This document shows, piece after piece, positions 11,051-22,094 of a stretch of DNA of 64,000 bases. A program made the translations under genes and the position numbers. The DNA is taken from assembly GCA_963920635.1 (NCBI GenBank), contig OY987299.1:129515373-129579372 (forward strand), read 5' to 3'. Source of the DNA: Pseudeuparius sepicola. Taxonomy: Eukaryota > Arthropoda > Insecta > Coleoptera > Anthribidae. A model generated the notes under the pieces. It made no database searches and was not told where the DNA came from. It saw only the letters and a program-made list of their open reading frames with translations. Each line of letters starts with the position of its first letter. Positions within the stretch are counted from its first letter, which is position 1.

Positions 11051-12188
11051 ATTGGTGTACGATTTTTTTTAACTATAAACACTGTTTGCAGTTTTGGTGA
11101 CCAGTCAATTTAGCATTTGAACTACCATTGCACCCATTGCATGGTATTTTAAAACTAAAAATCCGAATGCCATTCTCTCTCAATCATCAACCTCTTAATA
11201 CACGTTCAACGCTGCATTCACACACACCTCTCTCTCCGCCACTGGGTTCATTACCATTGCACTACCCATTGTTGTTCCCAGCTGTTTGAAAATTATTAAT
11301 AATATAAAGCAACCGGTCAACCTTGCCAAGGTCGAGAGCAAGTCATTTCTGAGGTGTGTTTCACAACAAGCCAGCTTTTTTCATGTACACGGTGTCCCTA
11401 AAGTGCAGCACAGTGTAATTACGTCGTTAGCCTTTGGAAAAGATGTAGCAATTAACATTTGGTTTGTGTGCAGTTGTTTCTTCTAAGAAATCATTCACCG
11501 AGTCTATAGTCTTTGGAAAATTCAGTGGTGCAAACATTTTTCTGAACTTGGATTTTAGTGGTCATATCAGAAGCAGAAAAACTGCCATAAATTCGACGTC
11601 AGTAAATAAAACGTCTACATTTATGCATTTTATAAGAAATAGATGTTTTTTTCTATACTTTGGACCATACATCTACAAGTTAAATTTGACAGAGGAGAGA
11701 TATATAGAGAGATATATAGGGTCCGCCATAAACTCTTCAGTCCTCAACTCTCAACTATTGTATTTTCTAAGCAATAATTTTATCCTTATAAACATTTTAA
11801 AATGTCCTCTCAATTATTGAGTTAACCCTTTTGGAAGGTTAGTAAATAATATAGGTAGGATGGCAATAATTATCTAGTACTCGTATACTGCCATTTTCTT
11901 TATTAAATCCCGTTTACTACAGAAAACAACAGTTAGCAAGTGTTGTACTGTGCATTAATTTAGCAAACTGTGTATTTAAGTATTTATTACAAGTATATTT
12001 CTAAATAATAAAGCAGCAAACTCAACATACTGCTTTCTTTTGTTGTACTTTCATAACTCATATACAGGGTGCGGGGCGAATACCGTGCATTAAAAGTATC
12101 AAAGCCGTCTGGATGGTATAGATATGCTTGAACCAAGAATAATTGGAAAAAAATGCAAATAGAGACAAAACTATTGGTTTTAAATAAG
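11051..12188. other. No gene; half-element terminus at 12062
   Basis: Two open frames (11286-11486 and 11464-11820, 118 codons) show no recognisable motif. TATACAGGGTGCGGGGCG at 12061 is a CAGGGTG-class terminus without a partner in reach, so a half-element. Confidence 0.4.
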
Positions 12189-12479
12189 AACTAAGAGCCC
12201 GGGATTTCGCTTCACAGGTAAATATTTAACAAGCTAATTTTTGAAAGATGCCCTAAAACTTTATTTTTTCTCAATATACCCTATTCAACTTCCTTCTACC
12301 TTTTAGTATGTTAAGCATTGTTTTGTTTGTAAATATATAATTAATTTTTAACATCGTTTTTATTGAATATTTCTTAATTGATTACGATAGTTTCATAAAA
12401 TATGGGCTTGTTTCCATAGGGGTGCATTATTTATTTTATTTTGATTGATTCGAAATCGCCACAAATATAGTATATTTCA
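12189..12479 (+). repeat. Duplicate of the THAP element, left part
   Basis: Matches 7078-7375, starting inside the THAP exon (GAGCCCGGGATTTCGCTTCACAG/GTAAAT) and continuing through the intron (TACCTTTTAGTATG, then GATTGATTCGAAATCGCC). It lacks the exon start and left terminus. The copy resumes at 13087 after an insertion. Confidence 0.8.
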
Positions 12480-13086
12480 TTACGAGTCTGGAAATAAAGA
12501 TTTTTCCGTGCGCGCCTGACAAATTCCCGTGTGAGGCGCAGCCGAACACCGGAAGTCATGCAAGCACGGAAAAATCTATTTCTGGACGTGTAATGAACGA
12601 TATTTTTTATTATACTTCTTTGAAAACGGAAACTTAAAACATTTTATCGGCATATTGTAATAAATTTAATTGACAAAAAATAAACAATGTAGACAATATA
12701 GTGTTTGGTAGGTATGTATGATGCGTTTCCATGGTTACTCTCAAATTATTTCAAAGGTGCTTTGTTGTAAATTATTTATTGTCAGATAAGGTGAATAAAA
12801 CGTCAAAAATATTACAGAAATGTATCTAAATATTGAAACACTTACGAATTAAAATACAAAATAGGTACATGTTAAATATCGGAGAGCATATAGAGTTTCT
12901 TAAATTTATAGTTTACTTTGCTGTATATTTCTATTTTAAAGCCATGTATTCGGTATTTTTATTCAGCGCACGGAAAGTTTTTCCATGCGCTGTTTCCGTG
13001 CGCTAGCCCGCAAAAACCCCGTCTTTCATTATTGCTAAAACAGACGAAAATAAGGTGTTTTCAAAGAAGTATAATAAAAAATATAT
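12480..13086. mobile_element. Insertion splitting the THAP-element duplicate
   Basis: It interrupts the duplicated segment exactly between sequences that are contiguous at about 7375. ATTTTTTATTATACTTCTTT at about 12602 and its reverse complement at about 13063-13083 form inverted ends, while 12484-12595 forms its own hairpin (GGAAATAAAGATTTTTCCGT / ACGGAAAAATCTATTTC). No ORF was recognised. Confidence 0.6.
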
Positions 13087-13258
13087 TTCAGCACTTGACA
13101 CTAGCTTTACATGAAAGTCAAAATTAACTACCTTTTAAATTTTAACATTATTGTGATATTGGCTAAGAAAGAGTTTCATGCTACGCCATTGGCCTGTCGT
13201 GCGATGTGCCAGTTGGTAACATGGCCGCGGGCGCTGTTAGGCGATCTCTCTCTTTCCT
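13087..13258 (+). repeat. Duplicate of the THAP element, right part
   Basis: Matches 7372-7562 (TTTCAGCACTTGACACTAGC; AAAATTAACTACCTTTTAA; TGGTAACATGGCCG). The right terminus CTCTCTTTCCTTAT is diverged from the intact copy, and no target duplication is visible because the left end is missing. Confidence 0.75.
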
Positions 13259-14118
13259 TATATTATTTATACTAACAATGAACACGTTTTTTTTTTATTT
13301 AACACAGAGGTGTTTAAGATTTTAAAACGCCGAATGGCATTTCATCTTGTAAAGAATTTTTAATTATTTTCTAGATATACACAAGTGCAATTTTTGACTT
13401 CATATAGTTTTTAACAGACACTTAAAATTTAATCGATAGCTTTGAAGACTTACTGCTACTACAGAAGCATTTTCCAAAATTCTGATGAAGTAGGCTTAAA
13501 GCAATCAGTTCTGAACACAAATTTCATTAAGAGAATTATGAAGAAAGAAGAGAAAGTTCTACAAAAAATGTCTATTTGTCGAGATATTTCGAGTGGCTCT
13601 CTATCAATACACACCTAGACAGCCTGTATATTCTTTGTTTTTTTATACTTGGTAATTTTGCAAGATTTTATTTCCCAAGGACACGCATTTTTGTGTAATT
13701 TTTCTAAAAAAATTCGAAGAACTAATAAGATGGAAGTGATGTACCCTTTGACCCCAACTTTTACAATTTTTCATTTAAGATTTAAGATTTAGTTTATAAG
13801 ATACCTAACTGCAACTTATATTTCGCCATGTACGGCTTGTCCAAAAATTACTGAACGCTGGATCTAAAAAATCATGACTTTAAATAAATCATCATAGGCG
13901 CGTACCGTACATGCAGCAAGAGCTGGGGGGTGACCCTTTTCTATTAATTTTTGGAGGAAACTACACAAGAAATTGTTTGTATAATAAATAAATAACATAT
14001 TATAAATAATCTTAAAAGAACACAGCAGCAATCAATAAGAGTCGTTTTTTTTTTAATTCCAGTCTGGAATAGAAGTAATTAAGTCATATTATTTTAGCCT
14101 AAATAAAATCTATGGTCT
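13259..14118. other. No gene; half-element end near 13630
   Basis: ACAGCCTGTATA at about 13618-13629 resembles the right end of a CAGGGTG-class element, with the frequent phrase GTCGAGATATTTCGAG just inside. Nothing else recognised. Confidence 0.35.
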
Positions 14119-14630
14119 ATGCACCTATTGAGATTGAAGACAGAAAGAGAGATATTTAATTCTATCTCTTGTCATTTTACCTCCCTGACATTCTGTGACA
14201 AGTGCAGCTGGTTTTTCTTTGCGCAGTTTACTTTTGACTGGCACTATGCTTTATCCGCTCCAACAGTTTATAAACCTACCGTTTACAGGAAACCAACTAC
14301 GGGTACCGCCTCGCGGTGTGGGTGCGTGCAACGTTAAAAAACACGCGAATTCTTGCAAAATCATGCGCCACAGCACAATTGGTTTTTTTCCGCGGGTGCG
14401 CTTTCCGTAACGACTTTAAACTTTGATATTTCAGAGAGCGATTCGTGTAGTTCACGGACTCGCCTGCCTTTTGTTCGGACGTATAATGTTGATCGTTTAT
14501 CGGAGACATGCGGGAAAAAAGAACGTGCAATTTTAACGTGTAATTTCAACTTAATGGCGACTTTTTCATCGGCAAATCTAAAAAGTCCAGTTATTGGTTT
14601 CAATAATTGTCTTCGATTCTTGGAATAAGA
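14119..14630. other. GC-richer island, overlapping ORFs, no domain
   Basis: Frames on both strands (for example 14353-14628 plus, 91 codons, and 14361-14603 minus) stay open because the segment is GC-richer, with several CpGs. None shows a domain, and coding on either strand is unsupported. It may be regulatory or a relic. Confidence 0.3.
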
Positions 14631-15117
14631 AGCCTGGCATTAGTCTATGCATGGGAAAATTTCATGTAAATGATTTATTTTAAATGTTATAAGCATCTTA
14701 CAAATAAATAATAATATTTTCTCAACGACCATTCGTGAATGTAAGTATTCTAAAATAATTTTAATAATAGAACTTAAAAATTCTCACTCTAGAGCGAGAT
14801 GATTTATTCTTAAATACTTGCTTCTCGAGTGTTTTGCATGTATTTCCAGGATCTTCATATAATTTTTGTAATCTATTGCACATAAATAAACAATGTGATA
14901 ATATGGATACTAATATTTCGTACTAATAATAATAAATCATTGCATTATTTTATATATTTTCATTCCATAACAAGACAATGAATGAATATACGCTAATCGA
15001 ACTAAACACAGCATAGAGTGCCATGGATTTCAAGACTGTCAACCTCGCTGTCAACACTAGCGGCGTGGGGGTGCGCGTCATAATAAGTATTTTCCAACGT
15101 GTTTTAAGTCAAATAAA
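14631..15117. other. No gene seen
   Basis: AT-rich until about 15000, then a GC-richer stretch (GCGTGGGGGTGCGCGTC) immediately upstream of the tyrosine recombinase pseudogene, perhaps its former promoter or leader. Confidence 0.35.
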
Positions 15118-16264
15118 ATGAGTGAAAAATCGAGTGACTTTGATATGGAATTTGATAATACTCCACCTGAAATTACAAATTGTGCAAATTATATAAGTGA
15201 GAACCTGCTGCCGCAAAAATAGAAACATGAATATGAAACATATTATGCGTTGTTAAGGGCAACAAGGGGTGGCAACAAGAAAAGAAAACGACCTGAAAAT
15301 GTTTTAATTGCATTTTTTGGTGATTTCTTAAAAAAATGGAAATCCTCGACTCTATGGAAAATGTATTCAATTTTAAAAGCAACGATACTTAAATGTGAAA
15401 CATGATATCGATATATCAAAATACAAAAAATTAAAATCTTTACTAGCTCTTCTGAAAACTATTTACCTAAGAAATCGAAGGTTTTTACAGAAGAAAATGT
15501 TAGGCAATTCTTAGAATATGACATATTTAGCTACAAAGGTAGTAAAAATTATCTCTCAAATAACTTAATAAAATTTAGTTATTTTAGGTCGTCCTTGTAA
15601 TTGGTGTTTTTGAGGCCTGTCGTAAGAATGAACTTTACAACATGAAAGTTTCTGACATTAAAGATTTAGGTTCCTCAATACTAATTGCAGTTCCTAATAC
15701 GAAAACCAAAAAACCAAGAGAATTTACAATCACGGGAGATTTTTATTATAATATTGTAAATAAATACTGAGCACTGAGACCTTCTCTTGTTCCGTCTGAT
15801 ATTTTTTTTATTAATTTCCAAAAAAATAAATTTACACGCCAAATAATTGGCATAAATAAACTGGGTAATATGCCTAGTAAACAAATTGCCACGTTCCTGA
15901 ATCTAGAAACCCACAAGAATATACTGGCCACTGTTTCCGCCGTACATCAGCGACTACGTTGGTAAACGCAGGTGCGAATATTACAACATTAAAAATACAT
16001 GGGGGCTGGAAGTCTTCTCAAGTAGCAGAAGGATATATAGAAAATTCTCTACAATATCGAATAAATGTAGCAAATCAATTAGTCTCGTCAATTACTGGAT
16101 CGTCAGTAACTGCCCCTACATCTTCCAATTCGTCTTGCTATACGTCTGTTAACTCCGCATCTACAAACCAATCTGTGTTGAAAAAAATTACGGAAAATAT
16201 TTCCAATGCACCAGTTTTCAATTTCAATAATTGTACAAATAGGTACTATAAATACACATGTTAA
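15118..16264 (+). pseudogene. Crypton-type tyrosine recombinase, broken
   Basis: Starts MSEKSSDFDMEFDN at 15118 and can be followed in shifting frames to TAA at 16262. N-terminal region: ENLLPQK then an in-frame TAG at 15221, HEYETYYALLRATRGG. The core starts at PKKSKVFTEENVRQFLEY; a 48-bp intron-like segment (AAAG/GTAGTA to TTTTAG/GTCG) precedes VVLVIGVFEACRKNEL with the first catalytic Arg. Then NTKTKKPREF, a TGA near 15768, and the C-terminal frame (15924 on) with TGHCFRRTSAT (HxxR), LKIHGGW and SSQVAEGYIE carrying the Tyr nucleophile. These enzymes cut and rejoin DNA through a phosphotyrosine intermediate; Crypton elements of insects encode this type. At least three frameshifts and two stops make it inactive. 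Confidence 0.82.
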
Positions 16265-16635
16265 TACAATGTAACATGCAAAATGTGTGAATAAATAACT
16301 TGTTTTATTCAAGATATTTTCTAAAATTTATTTGTGGAGCAAACAGATCCATTTAATTTTTAATTGGGTTTTTCGCCACCAAACTGATTGAAAGACAACT
16401 TTTTCAAAAAATTTATAAATTCTTAACACTGAATGAACGAAACTTTAAACGTGTAACTCAAAAAATAACTTCAACAAATTTGTTTTCTGAGCTTTCGGAG
16501 AATAAATCTTCCTCCTTTCTCAAAGATCATGCCACGTCAAAGTGAAGTGACAGATTAATAAATTTCAGGTTAAAATGTCATGACAACAGAAACAATAGCC
16601 TAGCCACCTGCCTGAGATTGTACCCTGTGTTCTAT
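16265..16635. other. No gene seen
   Basis: AT-rich spacer between the tyrosine recombinase relic and the 3' end of the Penelope-like element. The ORF at 16103-16312 minus is the antisense of the recombinase. Confidence 0.4.
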
Positions 16636-17770
16636 CTAATTATCCATACTAACTTCTCTTTGAATAAGTGGCAATAATATTTTACTGAATTCCACTGAAC
16701 ATTCAGCAACACAGTTGCCCGTATTTCCTAGAATAAATGCAGATTCTTTATTTTTTCGTCTATTTCCTACTTCTTCTTTGAGAATTGGTTTGGACCTATC
16801 CCACAATATCCTATGATTGTTATTAAAAGAATGTTCACATATTTTTGACTTCGAAATTTGATTTTGCCTGATATAATTTTTATGTTCTTTTACAAGTCTC
16901 CCAACATAGAACTTTCCACATTCACACGGAATTTTATAAATGCAATTGTTTTAACTTTGTACCTCATTAACCCCCATATTTTTGGTTTTAAAACGATTGC
17001 CTATGCGTCTCAGCTTATCTGATAGTCCAGGAATATACGGAATTATTAAATTTACTGGTCGGTCTACCAGATTTAATTCCCTAATTCTATTAGCATTGTT
17101 ATTTTGTTGGCAATCCTAAAAAACTTGCTCAACAAATTCGATAAAATAACTATTCTTCTCAAGGATATGTTTTATATGTTTAATTTCCTCCTCAAATTTT
17201 GTGTTATTATGTGTTGGTTTTCTATATATACACTAGTTTCTATACTATCTGATTTCAGTATAGAAACATCGAAGAAAGGTAATTGATTATTATTTCCAAT
17301 TTCTAAGGTAAACTTAATAGAAGGTTCTTGTGAGCTTATAAAATTTAATAATGAATTTAAATCATCTACTCCATGTTCCCATATAACAAATATGTCATCT
17401 ACATATCTCCACCAAACATTAGGTTGGTGAACATATCTAGTCAATTCAATTTGTTCAAAATCTTCCATGAATAAATTGCTTATGAATGGTGATAAAGGAG
17501 ACCCCATAGCCATTCCAAATTCCTGCTGGTAAAATTCATTTTTTCCCTAATTTTTTCTAGAAAATGATTACTGTTTCTGATAAATGAATTTGAGTTTCCT
17601 ACTAACGGATTAACAATTTTAAGTAAATATTTTGCTAACGTATGACATGGCGAATTTATTGAACTTACAATGGGGCGAAGAGGAATGTTAGTTTTGTGTA
17701 TTTTTGGTAATCCGTATAAGTGTGGAGGTTTTGAATGATGCGGAGTTAAGAGTGTTTTGTTCAAATTTAA
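16636..17770 (-). pseudogene. Penelope-like element: reverse transcriptase plus GIY-YIG endonuclease, 5' truncated
   Basis: On the minus strand the frame enters at about 17765 with PPHLYGLPKIHK and LRPIVSSINSP, then a one-base shift near 17515. Next come MAMGSPLSPFISNLFMEDFE and WWRYVDDIFVIW with the catalytic Asp pair (17394-17405), then LPFFDV. A second damaged stretch leads to the linker RPVNLIIPYIPGLSDKL and the endonuclease NCIYKIPCECGKFYVGRLVK, CEHSFNNNHRIL, NKESAFIL, ending at a stop at 16636-16638. This order (RT then GIY-YIG) is diagnostic of Penelope-like retroelements, which nick the target and reverse-transcribe their RNA there. Typical 5' truncation and at least three lesions make it inactive. 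Confidence 0.88.
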
Positions 17771-17849
17771 TTTAATTGTTTTTTGACTTCCTGGTCGTGG
17801 ACAATAATTACCTACATTTACGATTGGTCGTGGAGAAAATACAGTCTGT

Positions 17850-17928
17850 TACTCGGTTAGAATGAAAAAAATCTATACTCGTGGTTCCTAACGCGAGCTC
17901 GTATCGAATTTTTTCATTCTAACCTCAT
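17850..17928. repeat. Hairpin: 20-bp arms upstream of the Penelope relic
   Basis: GGTTAGAATGAAAAAAATC is mirrored by AATTTTTTCATTCTAACC, with TACTCGTGG and GAGCTCGTA near the loop. Similar loop motifs occur in the hairpins at 9966-10073 and 35719-35909. Probably a MITE. Confidence 0.5.
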
Positions 17929-18753
17929 TACAGAATCTACTATTATATACTTATATGTTAATATTACCAAGGCAAATTTACACCAGCATAACGACATTGA
18001 CATGAAATGATGCTAAGAATTCCGGACATTTTTTAGGCGCAATTTCGTTGGACTTTATACAGCTTACAGCTCCACAGACTGAGCATTTTCCTATACCTAC
18101 CTAGTTAAAATAATGAAGACTTTAATACGTAGATAATTATTGGATCACAGTCACACAAATGCATACAATATTTCCCATGGAAAGGCTGTATTTGCATAAA
18201 CGCTGTCTTAACTCCTTATCGCCGATGTTATCTCAGCAATATATTTAATGAACGTTGGCACACGGTGAAATTTATGATTTTGAACAATAAATCGAATTGT
18301 TGTTTGCTGTGATTCATTTGAATACGTTTCAGTCAAACATAATAAGTGTTCAGCATTTACACTCATAGATTTACCATGGTTAATTTGCATAATAAAACAA
18401 TCTGGATTTTTTTAAGTGAGTTGGATCTTTCTGCATTATGTGTTTTAGTTAGATATTCACAGCCTTTAATAAATTGTGCATAAGCATAATATATTTCAAT
18501 CGGCGTATGCATGACAGGATATCAAAATAGCACACATGTCGCGACTAAACACATTATTATATTGAATGATTCTTCAGTTAATTAAGATATTTCCGTCGAG
18601 GATTCGATCAATTTAAACTCTCTAAAATTAAGTACACATTTAAAAATGTCTGTAGTGGATCTGGTATATGTCTATGATATCATCATAACCGCTTGTCCAA
18701 TCATATAATTAAGATTTCGTGTAGGTATAAAGCAAATTAAGATTCGAGAGTTT
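17929..18753. other. No gene seen
   Basis: AT-rich. A 60-codon open frame at 18208-18390 minus has no recognisable motif. Confidence 0.35.
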
Positions 18754-19012
18754 TTATGACACTTTTACCGAAGAACAAAAGGAATGAAAATAGAAATCAT
18801 ATAGACGCACCACCGCGTTATGGTGTTTTCGGGTCTGAGAAGCGAAAGGTGACAAGAAAAATTCAAAAATGACAAAGTTTTTTATAGGTATATTAAAAAA
18901 ATAGTTTTCCAGGCACATTTTTAAAGGGCTTGTAGATCCCAAGAGATCCAGTTTGGGGTATACGTAGTACCTAGGTATATCCCTTATTAAGATAGTTACT
19001 TGCAATATTTTG
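18754..19012. repeat. Probable half-element abutting a palindromic element
   Basis: It has the composition of the CAGGGTG family arms (CACTTTTACCGAAGAAC, TTTCGGGTCTGAGAAGCG) and runs into the TATACAGGG end at 19013. No left terminus was found. Confidence 0.3.
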
Positions 19013-19305
19013 TATACAGGGTTGTCCGACTGTTATGGATAAAACTTCAGGAATCTATAGAAAAGTCAAGAAAGTAGACTTTTTCATATAAACACATATA
19101 TCAGAATTATATCTGTTTATACAGGGCTTGCCTTAACTGTTTAACTTTAGGAGAAATTAAATAGATAAACATGAAAAAAAATGAACTATTATGACTGCCT
19201 GTATATTGTATAGCGAAAACCATTAACCATTTCGATACATATTTATATGAAAAAATCTACCTATTTTGACTTCTATGGATTCCTAAAGTTGGACCACTCT
19301 GTATA
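19013..19305. mobile_element. Short palindromic element
   Basis: TATACAGGGTTGTCCGAC... is mirrored by ...GTTGGACCACTCTGTATA. Matching inner segments (TCTATAGAAAAGTCAAGAAAG / TTTTGACTTCTATGGATTCC) have a few mismatches. 293 bp, no ORF. Confidence 0.7.
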
Positions 19306-20039
19306 TTTTCCATAAACTACGTCCATGGTAGGACCACACACACATACACTGTCCAAAAAGTAGGTACCACATGACCACCTCTGAACCTAATTATACCCCG
19401 TTATTTTATAGCAGATAGACTTAAGTGGCTGTTCCGTAATAAAAACGTCGTTCAATTCTGCCTAATAAAGGTTGTCACACGGTGTAGATGCTGTGTTGAG
19501 ACTAATTAAATACACTTACTTGCTTGTCTCGCTTTTTTTTAAGGTAATAAAGCTTTAAACAAAACACTGAGACTAAGAAGAACTCGTAGGTCATAGACTA
19601 ACAGTTCGTAAAGATTGCGACACTGTGGTTTCAGTGCCTATAGCTAAGGAATGTCAAACTTTTTCAAATTTAAGACAATCTTATCCAATTTTTTATGTTA
19701 TTTGTGATTTTTGAGATATAACAAACTTGTGTTTATAAATGTTAATCATAGTTGGCTGTGACATTATCAAATTGGTCATTTTTGAGCTTTCCAAAAATAT
19801 AATACTGGGCATAGTTATTATAAAAAATAAAAGAGCTATGGCTAATTTTCTGATTTTTTTTAATTTTCAATAGTCAGTCATGGAATATTTTCATAATTAC
19901 GTTCTATTTTATAATAAGACATACTTCAAACTTTCTAATATTTGGTTTTTAGATGGTAACAAAATGTAACAAAATAAAACAAAAATTAAAATTAAAAAAC
20001 TCAAATTCCAATTATTATCAATATTATTTATGCAAAAAG

Positions 20040-20145
20040 AAATCTCCCTATTCTACTATTTGAATATAGCTGATCTATGTAATTTCTTACGGGCAAATAA
20101 TTATGTGGTGGAGCTCCATCATGATAATTTTTTTGTTTTATTTTG
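20040..20145 (-). pseudogene. Mariner/IS630-like transposase fragment
   Basis: The minus strand reads HDGAPPHNYLPVRNYIDQLY, the motif around the second catalytic Asp of Tc1/mariner-class enzymes common in arthropods. It is only about 35 codons, and the rest has decayed. The longer version is at 42590-42830. Confidence 0.65.
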
Positions 20146-20326
20146 TTACATTTTGTTACCAGCTAAAAATAAAATATTTGAAAGTTTTAAGTATGTCTTA
20201 CTATAAAATAGAACGGAATTATTATGAAAATAATCCATGGCTGACTATGTGAAAATTTAAGAAAATATCAGAAAATTAACCGTACTTATAGCTCTTTTCT
20301 TTTTAAAAGCTTTTATTTAACTTGCA

Positions 20327-20354
20327 ATGTATGTATGTATGTATGTATGTATGT
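20327..20354. repeat. (GTAT)n microsatellite
   Basis: Seven or so perfect ATGT/GTAT units immediately before the minisatellite. The same tract is at about 43003-43030 in copy B. Confidence 0.9.
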
Positions 20355-20400
20355 AATTTGTTCGGGTGGAATCTTGCAACTCAATTTTGAAGCAGATATC

Positions 20401-20880
20401 TTCAACCGATCGAGCTGAAATTTTGTACACACGTTTAATTTGGATGACAATGCATGATTATATGTGTGACGTCATTCTAAATCCAACATGGCGGATCACC
20501 CAAGATGGCGGACTAGTTAAATTTCAACCGATCGAGCTGAAATTTTGTACACACGTTTAATTTGGATGACAATGCATGATTATATGTGTGACGTCATTCT
20601 AAATCCAACATGGCGGAACACTCAAGATGGCGGACTAGTTAAATTTCAACCGATCGAGCTGAAATTTTGTACACACGTTTAATTTGGATGACAATGCATG
20701 ATTATATGTGTGACGTCATTCTAAATCCAACATGGCGGAACACTCAAGATGGCGGACTAGTTAAATTTCAACCGATCGAGCTGAAATTTTGTACACACGT
20801 TTAATTTGGATGACAATGCATGATTATATGTGTGACGTCATTCTAAATCCAACATGGCGGAACACCCAAGATGGTCATTA
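20401..20880 (+). repeat. Minisatellite, four 122-bp units, copy A
   Basis: Unit starts (TTCAACCGATCGAGCTG) at 20401, 20523, 20645 and 20767. Each unit includes TGTGTGACGTCATTC and AACATGGCGGA. Units are nearly identical. The fourth runs into the 49-codon ORF instead of CTAGTTAAAT. The ORF at 20366-20560 is repeat-derived. Confidence 0.95.
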
Positions 20881-21003
20881 GAAGGTCTCCTCATTGAAGA
20901 GCTAGACTGTTCTAAACTAACCGGCAAACGACCTTGCATCAATGATGCGTTAACTGAGATGAATAGACTCAGACACCTGGCCAAACTAAAAATTACAAAA
21001 TAA
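20854..21003 (+). CDS. 49-codon ORF of unknown function, copy A
   Basis: The ATG belongs to the last minisatellite unit (AACATGGCGG, good start context). The frame reads MAEHPRWSLEGLLIEELD, then CSKLTGKRPCINDALTEM and NRLRHLAKLKITK before TAA. In the other units the same ATG hits a TAG after ten codons. Copy B (43530-43679) differs by one residue (CIND versus CNND). The composition (amphipathic, Leu/Lys-rich) is protein-like rather than random. It may be the 3' end of a captured gene. I do not recognise a family. Confidence 0.4.
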   Translation: MAEHPRWSLEGLLIEELDCSKLTGKRPCINDALTEMNRLRHLAKLKITK

Positions 21004-21638
21004 ATTAAAAGTAAAAAAATATTTTTAAAGATTTAAGTAGTGGTATTTACTTAGTTTGAAAACTTAAATCTCGCGACAAGCTTTTATATCATATAAATTG
21101 TGGAATGACGTTATAAGTTGATAGTAAAAGTTTTAAAAGAAAAGATTATTTTATTCTTTTTAGCGCATTTAAATAAAAGCTTTTTTTAAAAATATTTTTT
21201 TACTTTTAATTTATTTTTATAATAACTATGCCGAGTATTATAAATTTGAAAATCTCAAAAAATGGCCGATTTGTTAAGGCCACAGCCAACGATGATTTAC
21301 ATTTAAAAAAAAAACACAAATTTATGTCATATCTCAAAAATCACAAACAACATAAAAAATTGGATTAGATTGTCTTATTAAGCCCAGAATTATCTACAAT
21401 TTTTGTCTCTACAGTTTTTCTGTATAATCAGAAATAACGGAGCTAGAAAGATCTGATGAAATTGCAAAAATCACTCTTTTCAAAATATCTAGTGAGCCAT
21501 GAACTTTTTTAAAAATCCAAAAGGGGCATTACATTGTGCATTCAAAACTGCAATTCTCTTCCCATTAAAACCTTTGTTCTAGCTCTGCTAGTTTCCGAGA
21601 TCCCAATAGGTGGTCATCGAAAAAACTCACCCTGTATA

Positions 21639-22085
21639 TAGGGGATATTAAGGAGCTATATTATTAAAAAAATAACAATCGTAAACGTAAACTAAAAAAA
21701 TTCAGACAGTATAACCTGACACCATAACGGTAAACAAAAAAAAAGTTGAAATCCGACAATAATTTATAGTTACATATTTATAGGGTCATGAAATTTATAA
21801 TATATCTAGCCGGCCTTCAAATATTTTTTATTGGCCATAACAGTGAATACCTGGACTTCTTTTTAAACATATCTTTTCAAATAAAACCCATTGTGTGCCC
21901 CGAGAGCTTTTGTGCCAAAATTAGCTGCGAATAATTTTTATCTCTGATAATAAAAAGTACCTAATTGATGGACCGTTATAAAACGTATACAGAGAAGGAT
22001 TTTGGCATTCCATCACGTATTCCTATTGGCGACGCAAAAAATACATCTGCTAAAATCGTGTGGTGAAAATAGTTACATACTCTGT
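21639..22085. other. No gene seen
   Basis: AT-rich flank between a palindromic element and the MULE. No ORF or repeat assignment. Confidence 0.35.
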
Positions 22086-22094
22086 AGTAGCGTT

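Larger units (their letters stand above)
19672..21638. mobile_element. Minisatellite-bearing palindromic element, copy A (left end lost)
   Basis: Closely matches copy B (41974-44405) from about 42240 onward: same right end (GCTAGTTTCCGAGATCCC ... CTCACCCTGTATA), same four 122-bp repeats, same small ORF and same transposase relic. The left terminus is missing, and one arm of the inner palindrome present in copy B is deleted here near 21026. Confidence 0.8.

Noticed and set aside
14119..14628. Cluster of overlapping ORFs on both strands
   Set aside because: Open in several frames at once because of base composition; no motif in any frame.
20366..20560. 64-codon ORF identical at 43042-43236
   Set aside because: Entirely within the minisatellite; identity reflects the duplicated repeat.
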